Assembly: GCA_038117265.1 (NCBI GenBank)
Contig: JAYOFO010000108.1
Span: forward strand, 1-6,587
Reading direction: 5' to 3'
DNA from: JAYPUG01 sp038117265
Lineage (GTDB): Bacteria > Pseudomonadota > Alphaproteobacteria > UBA6615
DNA length: 6,587 bases
Below the pieces are notes generated by a model. It was not told the origin of the DNA. It saw only the letters and a program-made list of their open reading frames with translations, and did not search any database. Shown piece after piece: positions 1 to 5,959 of this stretch (the stretch's first letter is position 1; the number at the start of each line of letters is the position of its first letter). The position numbers were made by a program, and so were the translations under genes.

Positions 1-1
1 G

Positions 2-154
2 GTCTGGGCGCAGCTGGCGGTCCGGGCCGCGCTGGCCGGCGCGCTGGTGCACCTGCTGCCGGCCGCCGCGGCGACCGCACTTGCCGCCCTGGCCGTCCTG
101 ATCGCCGCCGGTTTGGTCGCTTTTTCCCTAAAAGACGTGTTTTCAGCCGGTTAA
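2..154 (+). CDS. C-terminal end of an unidentified membrane protein (5' end outside window)
   Basis: An open frame enters from the left edge and ends at TAA 152-154, giving 50 residues. The tail is rich in Ala, Leu and Val and contains two hydrophobic stretches, roughly LAVRAALAGALVHLL and AATALAALAVLIAAGLVAF, ending in a short polar tail, SLKDVFSAG. This looks like the last one or two transmembrane helices of an integral membrane protein. The other two forward frames read Arg/Gly-rich or are short, which favours this one. I do not recognise the family from so little sequence; an NnrS-like or transporter-like protein is possible but not supported. The gene runs in the same direction as the next one but is separated from it by 121 bases. 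Confidence 0.5.
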   Translation, partial: VWAQLAVRAALAGALVHLLPAAAATALAALAVLIAAGLVAFSLKDVFSAG

Positions 155-191
155 CCGCCTGCCAATCACGGAAAATCCACCCGCCCAGCGG

Positions 192-220
192 TTGATTTGA
201 CCGGTTGGACCTACCATATT
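192..220 (+). promoter_or_regulatory. weak sigma70-type promoter candidate upstream of the Bax inhibitor-1 gene
   Basis: TTGATT at 192-197 and CATATT at 215-220 are separated by 17 bases, each matching the sigma70 consensus at 4 of 6 positions. This is the only AT-rich patch in the 121-base gap (155-275) before the gene at 276. An overlapping TTGACC (197-202) is a better -35 but has poor spacing. The call rests on position and weak consensus only. Confidence 0.3.
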
Positions 221-275
221 AATCATCCAGCTTTGAACGTTTGGCAGGAGAGCCCCCCGAGGGGGCATACGAGAC

Positions 276-1022
276 ATGGCGAACGACTTCGAACGCAGCA
301 CGGTTTTCCAGGGCCGCACGGCAGATGTGGCACAGGTCGACGAGGGCCTGCGGTCCTACATGCTGCGCGTCTACAACCACATGACCACTGGCCTGGCGCT
401 GACCGGCATTGTCGCCTATCTGGTCGCCAGCACACCGGCGCTCCTGGCGCTGTTCTATGCCCAGACGCCGCAGGGCACGATCGCACCGACGGCGCTGGCC
501 TGGGTCGCGATGATTTCGCCCTTCGCGTTCATCCTCGTGCTGTCTTTCGGCATCAACCGGCTGAAGGCATCGACGGCGCAGATCCTCTTCTACCTGTTCG
601 CAGGCGTGATGGGCCTCTCGCTGACGCACATCTTCCTGACGTTTACGGGCACCAGCATCGCGCGCGTGTTCTTCATCACCGCCGCGACCTTCGCGGGCAT
701 GAGCCTCTACGGCTACACGACCAAGCGCAACCTCTCGGGGTTGGGCTCGTTCCTGTTCATGGGTCTGATCGGCATCGTCATCGCGATGGTCGTGAACATC
801 TTCATCGCCTCGACGATGATGCACTTCGTGATCTCGGTGATCGGCGTGCTCGTGTTCGTCGGCCTGACCGCCTACGACACCCAGCAGATCAAGGAGATGT
901 ACTACGAGCTCGACTCCTCCGAGATCGCCGGCAAGAAGGCGATCATGGGCGCGCTCCGGCTCTATCTCGACTTCATCAACCTGTTCATCATGCTGCTGCA
1001 CCTGTTCGGGCAGCGCGAATAG
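276..1022 (+). CDS. Bax inhibitor-1/YccA (BI-1, TMBIM) family inner-membrane protein
   Basis: A 248-residue protein, normal length for the family. After a soluble N-terminus of about 33 residues there are seven hydrophobic segments, at about 35-52, 73-92, 101-122, 130-147, 156-178, 183-200 and 224-244. Family hallmarks are AYDTQQIKEMY (199-209) and LYLDFINLF (229-237). The aspartates D201 and D232 sit where the di-aspartate pH sensor of Bacillus BsYetJ is found. Known members are calcium-leak channels or partners of the FtsH/HflKC protease (YccA); which role applies here cannot be read from sequence. The ATG at 276 is preceded by a purine-rich GAGGGGG (259-265), and the reading begins MANDFERST. 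The gene is monocistronic in appearance: a 121-base leader upstream and a strong terminator 22 bases after the stop. Confidence 0.95.
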   Translation: MANDFERSTVFQGRTADVAQVDEGLRSYMLRVYNHMTTGLALTGIVAYLVASTPALLALFYAQTPQGTIAPTALAWVAMISPFAFILVLSFGINRLKASTAQILFYLFAGVMGLSLTHIFLTFTGTSIARVFFITAATFAGMSLYGYTTKRNLSGLGSFLFMGLIGIVIAMVVNIFIASTMMHFVISVIGVLVFVGLTAYDTQQIKEMYYELDSSEIAGKKAIMGALRLYLDFINLFIMLLHLFGQRE

Positions 1023-1044
1023 ACAGACCGCCGAAAGATTCGTG

Positions 1045-1080
1045 GAAAACGCCCGGGCATTCGCCCGGGCGTTTTCTTTT
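1045..1080 (+). terminator. strong intrinsic terminator after the Bax inhibitor-1 gene
   Basis: The 14-base arms GAAAACGCCCGGGC (1045-1058) and GCCCGGGCGTTTTC (1063-1076) are perfectly complementary. They enclose the four-base loop ATTC and are followed by TTTT (1077-1080). The hairpin starts 22 bases after the stop codon. Because the 5' arm carries AAAA, the complement strand also has a T-run at the hairpin's foot, so it might act in both directions. Confidence 0.92.
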
Positions 1081-1130
1081 GTGCCGCGGCGCGCCAGTAT
1101 TCTTCCAACCAATCACCAACGGGGGACACC

Positions 1131-1901
1131 ATGGCCAGCCTGGAGAACAAGATCGTCGTGCTGACCGGCGCGAGCCGGGGCATCGGTGCCGCGACGGCAC
1201 GCGAACTGGCCATCGAAAAGCCGCATCTGGTGCTGACCGCGCGCACGGCCGAGGCTTGTGCCGACACCAAGGCCGCGGTCGAGGCGACGGGCGCCAGCGC
1301 CGAGGCGCACGGCTTCGACGTGTCGGACGAGGCGGCGGCCAAGGCCTTCATCGACGGGGTCATCGCCACCCACGGACGCATCGATGTGCTGATCAACAAT
1401 GCCGGTGTCGGGCTCATGGGCTCGGTGCAGGACGTGCCGCCCGAGGCCTATCTCGGCGTGCTGAAGGCCAACGTGATGGGCCCCTACAATTTGATCTCGG
1501 CGGTGCTGCCGTCGATGATGGAACGCGATGCCGGCACCATCATCAACCTGACCAGCGCGCGCGCACACATCCCCGACCGGTTCTACGCCGCCTACTGTTC
1601 GTCCAAGGCGGCGCTGCTGTCGATGACCCAGTGTCTGCACTTCGATCTCGAGGATTCGAACGTGAAGATCTTTGCGTTTTCGCCCGGCTTCACCCAGACC
1701 GACCTGGTGCACGACATCTACGCGAACCCGGTGTTCCGACAGGCCGCCTTGACCCCCGACCAGGGCCAGCCGCCCGAACGGCCGGCCAAGGTGCTCGCCT
1801 GGATCGCCCGCGAAACGCCGGCCGACCTCGCCGGCAAGCACATCGAGGTCCAGTTCAACGACATCCCGCGGCGCGCCGGAATCGAAATCTTCGATCGTTG
1901 A
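1131..1901 (+). CDS. classical short-chain dehydrogenase/reductase (SDR), NAD(P)-dependent
   Basis: A 256-residue soluble oxidoreductase of classical SDR length. Visible motifs in order are the cofactor loop TGASRGIG (12-19), NNAG (89-92), a tetrad asparagine in KANVMGP (N113), catalytic S142 in NLTSARA, the YxxxK pair Y155/K159 in YCSSK, and SPGFTQTD (184-191) in place of the usual PG motif. Arginines at 16 in the glycine loop and 38 after the second strand (LTARTA) suggest a preference for NADP(H). The substrate cannot be read from the sequence. The ATG at 1131 has GGGGGA (1121-1126) just upstream. The gene lies downstream of a strong terminator, so it probably has its own promoter, although the 50 bases before it show no clear -35/-10. 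The next gene starts 66 bases later on the same strand and may be cotranscribed. Confidence 0.93.
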   Translation: MASLENKIVVLTGASRGIGAATARELAIEKPHLVLTARTAEACADTKAAVEATGASAEAHGFDVSDEAAAKAFIDGVIATHGRIDVLINNAGVGLMGSVQDVPPEAYLGVLKANVMGPYNLISAVLPSMMERDAGTIINLTSARAHIPDRFYAAYCSSKAALLSMTQCLHFDLEDSNVKIFAFSPGFTQTDLVHDIYANPVFRQAALTPDQGQPPERPAKVLAWIARETPADLAGKHIEVQFNDIPRRAGIEIFDR

Positions 1902-1922
1902 GCCGGTAACGATGCGTTCATC

Positions 1923-1947
1923 CCCCACCGCTAGCCTCGTTGTGGGG
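1923..1947 (+). other. small hairpin overlapping the ribosome-binding region of the GAF-HD-GYP gene
   Basis: CCCCAC (1923-1928) and GTGGGG (1942-1947) are complementary, with a 13-base loop. The 3' arm overlaps the first bases of GGGGAGAGG (1944-1952), the purine-rich stretch upstream of the GTG start at 1968. No T-run follows, so it is not a standard terminator. Partial shielding of the ribosome-binding site is possible, but a six-base stem can easily arise by chance in GC-rich DNA. Confidence 0.25.
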
Positions 1948-1967
1948 AGAGGTAGGTTTCCGATAAC

Positions 1968-3188
1968 GTGCATGTTGTCGCGATCAACCAACGGCCCAGC
2001 TTCGCCGAACTGTTCGACCACCATCCGGGCCAGTCCGCCCGCGCCCTCGCCGACAAGGCGTTGCGTCAGGCGCGCGAGCTGATGGGAGCGGATGCCGGCG
2101 CCCTGTTTCTGGTACGCCGCGACGCTGCCGCCACCCGCTACCTCGAGCTTGCCGCCGCGCAGCCGCACGCGCCCGACGGCGTGCCCGCGGTCCCGATCGA
2201 ACACGGAAGCGTGGTCGCCCATGTCGCGCGCACCGGCGAGACGGCGAAGTTCGCCGACGTCCACACGGGCACATTCCCGATGTCGTTCCACCCCGCGATC
2301 GACGCCTGTCACGGCGTTGCCCCCCAGTGCGCTGGTCGCCTTCGCGCTGCGCGACCATGACGGCGAGATCATCGGTGTCATCGCATTGGCCAATGACGGC
2401 GCCCCGGGGCGCCGCTTCGCCGACGAGCATCTCGGCCTGCTGGCGCAGTTCACGCGGCTCGCGGGCGCGGCCGTCATTCAAGGCGACAATCTCGAGCGCA
2501 TCGGCGAGATCCGCTTCGACGAGGACACGCGCAATGCGCGGCTTCGCCAGCAGGCGGAGGTGCTGGCGCAACTGGGCAGCGCCGACGGCAGCGACGAGGC
2601 GTTCCGGCTGGCGATATCGCTGCTTGCGCGGGCCGCCGAGATCTACGACGAGGGCACCGGCAACCATGTCCTCCGGGTGAACGAGTATGCCCACTTCATG
2701 TCCCGCACCCTGGGGCAGGACGATGCCTGGTGCCGCGAGCTGCGCTACTCCGCCCAGCTCCACGACGTGGGCAAGATGGGCGTCGCACCCGCCGTCCTGC
2801 GCAAGACCGGTGCGCTCGACGCGGCCGAGCGCCGCGAGATGGACAACCACACCCTCTATGGCCATGCCATCCTCGGCCGCTCGCCATGGCCGCCGAGATC
2901 GCCCTGAACCATCACGAGAAGTGGGACGGGAGCGGCTACCCCGCCGGCAAGCGGGAGGCGGACATCCCGCTCTCGGCGTGGATCGTCCAGATCGCCGACA
3001 TCTATGACGCGCTGCGGTCCGAACGCCCCTACAAGCCCCCGCTCGACCATGGCCAGGCGCGCGACATCCTGCTGCACGGCGACGCACGGATCGATTCGGC
3101 CGGACATTTCGATCCGCAGCTGATCGAGGTCTTCGGCGACACCCACGAGGCCTTCGACCGCATCTGGCGGACCCACAGCGAGGGCTGA
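1968..3188 (+). pseudogene. GAF-HD-GYP domain protein (putative cyclic-di-GMP phosphodiesterase), reading frame broken twice
   Basis: Conceptually a protein of about 406 residues in three frame segments: 1968 to about 2325, about 2326 to 2880, and about 2880 to 3188. The first segment, from GTG 1968, holds most of a GAF sensor domain (GADAGALFLV through SFHPAIDACHGVAP). The second completes it (SALVAFALRDHDGEIIGVIA), then has a linker and the HD half (TGNHVLRV, LHDVGKMG). The third carries the GYP half: NHHEKWDGSGYP, ADIYDALRSERPYK and HFDPQLIEVF. All landmark metal and GYP residues are present, so the ancestral protein was a c-di-GMP hydrolase type with a small-molecule or redox sensor. Unrepaired, translation would stop at 2358-2360 (a 130-residue GAF fragment). 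Whether this is a real pseudogene or assembly/sequencing error is undecided; because the shifts cancel and the protein sequence is conserved on both sides, error or recent decay are both plausible. Confidence 0.85.
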
Positions 3189-3195
3189 CCCGTCA

Positions 3196-3214
3196 CGGCC
3201 CGTGGACAGGGCCG
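3196..3214 (+). other. short GC-rich hairpin in the gap before the hydratase gene
   Basis: CGGCCC (3196-3201) and GGGCCG (3209-3214) are complementary around a seven-base loop, 7 bases after the stop of the HD-GYP gene. No T-run follows. It may weakly terminate or attenuate, or be chance. The rest of this 69-base gap holds the ribosome-binding site of the next gene and no convincing promoter. Confidence 0.25.
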
Positions 3215-3257
3215 CATCCGCCGCATACAACATTCGCCGAACAAGCGGAGGGACGAG

Positions 3258-4061
3258 ATGGCGGCAACGAACGCGACCCGTAAGACCGTCGACACGCTGG
3301 CAGGCCGGCTGCGCAACGCGGCCGCGACCGGTGCGCCCTGCGCGCCCGTGCGCCACGACCTGCCCGAACGCGACATCGACGCGGCCTATGCCGTGCAGGA
3401 GGCCAACACCCGGCACTGGCTGGATGCGGGACGGCGGCTCGTCGGCCGCAAGATCGGCCTGACCTCGAAGGTCGTGCAGGTGCAGCTGGGCGTCGACCGG
3501 CCCGATTTCGGCATGCTGTTCGCCGACATGGCGGTCCCCGACGGCGAGGAGGTTCCCCACGGCGCGGTGCTGCAGCCGCGGATCGAGGGCGAGGTCTCGT
3601 TCGTGCTGGGCGACGACCTCGACGTCGCAGAGCCCACCGTCGCCGACGTGATCAACGCCGTCGCCTATGCGGTCCCCTCGATCGAGATCGTCGGCAGCCG
3701 CATCGCGGGTTGGGACATCAACATCGTCGACACCATCGCCGACAACGCCTCCTCCGGCCTGTTCGTGCTCGGCAACGCGCCGCGCGCGATCGAGGATTTC
3801 GACACGCGGCTGTGCGGCATGGTCGTGGAGCATCGCGGCGAGCCGGTCTCGGTCGGCGCCGGCGCGGCCTGCCTCGGCAACCCGCTCAACGCCGTGGTCT
3901 GGCTAGCGCGCGAGATGGTCGCGCGCGGCCGTCCGCTGCTCGCCGGCGACGTCATCATGTCGGGCGCGCTCGGCCCGATGGTGCCCGTCGAACCGGGCGA
4001 GGTCTATGAGGTGCGGATCAACGGGCTCGGCTCGGTCCGCGCCGCGTTCGGAAAGGCCTGA
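3258..4061 (+). CDS. mhpD: 2-hydroxypenta-2,4-dienoate (2-keto-4-pentenoate) hydratase family protein
   Basis: A 267-residue enzyme of the MhpD/DmpE/XylJ family, which adds water to 2-hydroxypenta-2,4-dienoate to give 4-hydroxy-2-oxopentanoate in catechol meta-cleavage pathways. It resembles E. coli MhpD closely: GRKIGLTS (63-70), QLGVDRPDFGMLFADM (76-91), LQPRIEGEVSFVL (105-117), IEIVGSRI (142-149), DTIADNASSG (158-167) and SGALGPMVPVEPG (235-247). The metal-binding glutamates of MhpD (106, 108, 139) fall here on E110, E112 and E143 with identical spacing. The ATG at 3258 has an excellent GGAGG (3247-3251) six bases upstream. It is followed after three bases by its decarboxylase paralogue, the usual physical and functional partner. 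The exact substrate (unsubstituted, methylated or carboxylated dienoate) cannot be fixed from sequence; the gene symbol denotes the family. Confidence 0.88.
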   Translation: MAATNATRKTVDTLAGRLRNAAATGAPCAPVRHDLPERDIDAAYAVQEANTRHWLDAGRRLVGRKIGLTSKVVQVQLGVDRPDFGMLFADMAVPDGEEVPHGAVLQPRIEGEVSFVLGDDLDVAEPTVADVINAVAYAVPSIEIVGSRIAGWDINIVDTIADNASSGLFVLGNAPRAIEDFDTRLCGMVVEHRGEPVSVGAGAACLGNPLNAVVWLAREMVARGRPLLAGDVIMSGALGPMVPVEPGEVYEVRINGLGSVRAAFGKA

Positions 4062-4064
4062 GCG

Positions 4065-4865
4065 ATGGCGCAGCAACCAAAGAAGCGCACCGCCGCCGAG
4101 ATCGCGAAGGTCGCCCGGACCCTCGACGACGCCCAGCGCAAGGCAACGCCCGTCCCCCAACTGTCCTCCCGGCGCGGTGGGGCCCTGAACCTCGCCGACG
4201 CCTACCGGGTCCAGGCCGCCGCGATCGCGCTGCGCCTGAAACGCGGCGAGGTGCGCTCGGGCGTCAAGATGGGGCTGACCAGCCGCGCCAAGGCGGCCCA
4301 GATGGGCGTATTCGAACCGGTTTACGGGCGGCTGACCGACGGCATGCTGGTGGCCGACGGCGGCACCGTGCCCCATGGCCGCTTCTGCCATCCGCGGGTC
4401 GAGCCCGAGATCGCCTATCTGCTGAAATCGCCGATGTCGGGCAACCTCAGCCCGGCCGAGGCGATGGCCCATGTCGAGGCGGTCGCGCCGGCGATTGAGA
4501 TCATCGACAGCCGCTACCGGGACTTCAAGTTCTCGCTCGAGGACGTGGTCGCCGACAACACCTCGGCGTCCGGCTATGTGGTCGGGCCGTGGGCCCGCCC
4601 CGACATCGACGCCGGCAACCTGGGCATGGTGCTGGCGTTCGACGGGCGGCCGGTCGAGATCGGCTCGTCGGCGGCGATCCTCGGGCACCCCGCACGATCG
4701 CTGGCAGAAGCGGCGCGCTTCGCCGCCGAAACCGGCGACGAGATCCAGGCCGGCTACATCGTGCTCGCGGGCGCCGCCTCCGCAGCCGTCGCGCTGCCGC
4801 CGCGCACCTCGGTCAAGCTGACGGTCGAGGCGATCGGCAGCGTCGCCTTCAACACAGGCGACTGA
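4065..4865 (+). CDS. dmpH: 4-oxalocrotonate decarboxylase (2-oxo-3-hexenedioate decarboxylase) family protein
   Basis: A 266-residue protein sharing the fold and motifs of the preceding hydratase but with decarboxylase-type signatures like DmpH/XylI: VKMGLTSRAKAAQMGV (67-82), PVYGRLTDGM (85-94), HPRVEPEIAYL (109-119), IEIIDSRYRDFKF (144-156) and SSAAILGHPARSL (201-213). Predicted metal ligands are E113, E115 and E145. The family converts 2-oxo-3-hexenedioate to 2-hydroxypenta-2,4-dienoate, the substrate of the hydratase, with which it forms a complex in characterised pathways. The gene starts three bases after the hydratase stop, and its ribosome-binding site GGAAAGG (4050-4056) lies inside the hydratase gene, so the two are almost certainly cotranscribed. 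The N-terminus is Lys/Arg-rich (QQPKKRTAAE). A neighbouring family role, such as in an aminomuconate or gentisate-like branch, cannot be excluded; the symbol denotes the family. Confidence 0.82.
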   Translation: MAQQPKKRTAAEIAKVARTLDDAQRKATPVPQLSSRRGGALNLADAYRVQAAAIALRLKRGEVRSGVKMGLTSRAKAAQMGVFEPVYGRLTDGMLVADGGTVPHGRFCHPRVEPEIAYLLKSPMSGNLSPAEAMAHVEAVAPAIEIIDSRYRDFKFSLEDVVADNTSASGYVVGPWARPDIDAGNLGMVLAFDGRPVEIGSSAAILGHPARSLAEAARFAAETGDEIQAGYIVLAGAASAAVALPPRTSVKLTVEAIGSVAFNTGD

Positions 4866-4868
4866 TCA
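4863..4868. other. abutting convergent stop codons forming TGATCA
   Basis: The TGA of the plus-strand decarboxylase gene (4863-4865) is directly followed by the reverse complement of the TGA that ends the minus-strand fusion gene (4866-4868). Together they make the palindrome TGATCA. There is no intergenic base and no hairpin with a T-run nearby, so any terminator for either transcript would have to lie inside the opposing gene. Confidence 0.95.
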
Positions 4869-5924
4869 CGCATAGACCGGATCGGTGGGCGACATGATCG
4901 TGCCGATCCGTTTCTTCACCTCGCGCGGCTTGCGGTAGATGCCGGCGCTGCGCAGCACCGGCTCGCCGTCGGCGGTGCAGATCGCGTCGACGAAGTTCAT
5001 GGTCCGCGTCGTGCGCACCAACCGCGAATGGCACTCGACCCACTGGCCGGGATGGATCGGCGCCAGGAAGTCGGTCTCGAGATGGATCGTCGGGGTCAGG
5101 CCGACCACGCCCATCTCGTAGAGCGCCGACTGGGCCATCGCCACGTCGACGAAGCTGGTCATCCAGCCGCCATGCACCACGTCGCGCGGATTGAGATGGC
5201 GCCCGTCGGCGCGATACGCGAACACCGCCTTGTCCTTGCCGCACTTCACGAACAGCGGGCCGTTGCGCTCGGTGTAGGGGCTGGTGAACGCGAACGGCGC
5301 GAAGCCGCGCGGCACCTTCGCCGAACGCTGCAGCCAGTATTCCAGATGATCGAGCCGGTCGGCCCCCCAGAAGGTCTCGCCGTCGCACACGACGAAGGGC
5401 GCACCGAACATGCCGTCCCCGATCGCCCGGTCGAAGGCATCGGCCAGCGCCTTCTTCGCCCGCCGGTCTCCTTCCGCGGCCTTCAGGTCCGCGGCCTTCA
5501 GCGGCACGCCGGCGGCCTTGCACGCCGCGGCGAGCTGACCGGCGGTCCGCACCTCCTTGCCCGTGCCGAAGTAGCGGGCATCGACCGCGCGCGCGAAACG
5601 CTTCGCCAACTCGGGATCGGTCCGGTTGAGGCGCCAGAAGGCAAGCCGGTGCAGCGAGGCGCCATAGGGCGGCACCTCGGGCGGGAAGTTGACCGGCAGG
5701 CCGTTCATCTCGCACAGCCGGGGGAAGTCGCGCATGTTGTGGGCGAACTTCGCCGGCTGGTCGCGCGGCGAGGTGGCCTGGTGGTGGGCCAAGATGTCGG
5801 GGAGGACCACGCAGTTCCATTCGACGTCGCGGCCGTAGTGCGCGGCCACCTGGTCGACCCGGTTCATCGCCACATAGGAGTAGGCGGACACGAAGTCGAA
5901 ATAGAAGCGGATCGGATTGCTCAT
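4866..5924 (-). CDS. fusion protein: 2-hydroxychromene-2-carboxylate isomerase/DsbA-like domain joined to PaaI-type hotdog thioesterase domain
   Basis: A 352-residue protein with two domains. Residues 1-200 resemble the kappa-GST/2-hydroxychromene-2-carboxylate isomerase (NahD) group of the thioredoxin fold: FYFDFVSAYSYVA (7-19) with S14 at the glutathione-activating position, the cis-proline loop GAPFVV (174-179), and FWGADRLDHLEYWL (185-198). Residues about 207-332 are a complete PaaI-type acyl-CoA thioesterase: SPYTERNGPLF (215-225), RHLNPRDVVHGG (242-253) with the HGG motif, and candidate catalytic D260 in FVDVAM. Only about 10 residues link them, with no internal stop or frame change. 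I chose ATG 5924-5922 because MSNPIRFYFDF is the family's natural start and GAGAGAAG lies just upstream; the frame stays open to 6080, but that extension is Arg-rich and overlaps the upstream gene. That gene ends 35 bases before this start, implying an operon. Substrates are unknown. Confidence 0.85.
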   Translation of the reverse strand: MSNPIRFYFDFVSAYSYVAMNRVDQVAAHYGRDVEWNCVVLPDILAHHQATSPRDQPAKFAHNMRDFPRLCEMNGLPVNFPPEVPPYGASLHRLAFWRLNRTDPELAKRFARAVDARYFGTGKEVRTAGQLAAACKAAGVPLKAADLKAAEGDRRAKKALADAFDRAIGDGMFGAPFVVCDGETFWGADRLDHLEYWLQRSAKVPRGFAPFAFTSPYTERNGPLFVKCGKDKAVFAYRADGRHLNPRDVVHGGWMTSFVDVAMAQSALYEMGVVGLTPTIHLETDFLAPIHPGQWVECHSRLVRTTRTMNFVDAICTADGEPVLRSAGIYRKPREVKKRIGTIMSPTDPVYA

Positions 5925-5959
5925 TCTTCTCTCACACGGGACAAGGGGTTTTCGCTCGC

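Noticed and set aside
197..1909. 570-codon forward open frame spanning the Bax inhibitor and SDR genes
   Set aside because: It is Arg/His/Gly-rich, crosses the strong terminator at 1045-1080, and overlaps two well-recognised genes in another frame; a typical shadow frame in GC-rich DNA.
2320..2330. Programmed ribosomal frameshift at the C-run
   Set aside because: No slippery heptamer with a clear downstream pseudoknot was seen, and a second unrelated shift would also be needed to reach the end of the protein; mutation or error is simpler.
1113..2477. 454-codon minus-strand open frame opposite the SDR and the GAF region
   Set aside because: The composition is that of an antisense shadow and no family motif is seen; the plus strand has unmistakable SDR and GAF motifs.
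1984..3087. 367-codon minus-strand open frame opposite the GAF-HD-GYP gene
   Set aside because: Extremely Arg-rich, no recognisable domain, and it spans the frame breaks of the plus-strand gene, which explain the region better.
3203..3229. Possible promoter TGGACA with CATACA before the hydratase gene
   Set aside because: Spacing of 15 and poor -10 agreement; the -35 also lies in the loop of a small hairpin. Not better than chance.
2856..3833. 325-codon minus-strand open frame opposite the HD-GYP 3' end and the hydratase
   Set aside because: Asp/Val/Gly-rich antisense translation of real genes, with no motifs or ribosome-binding support.
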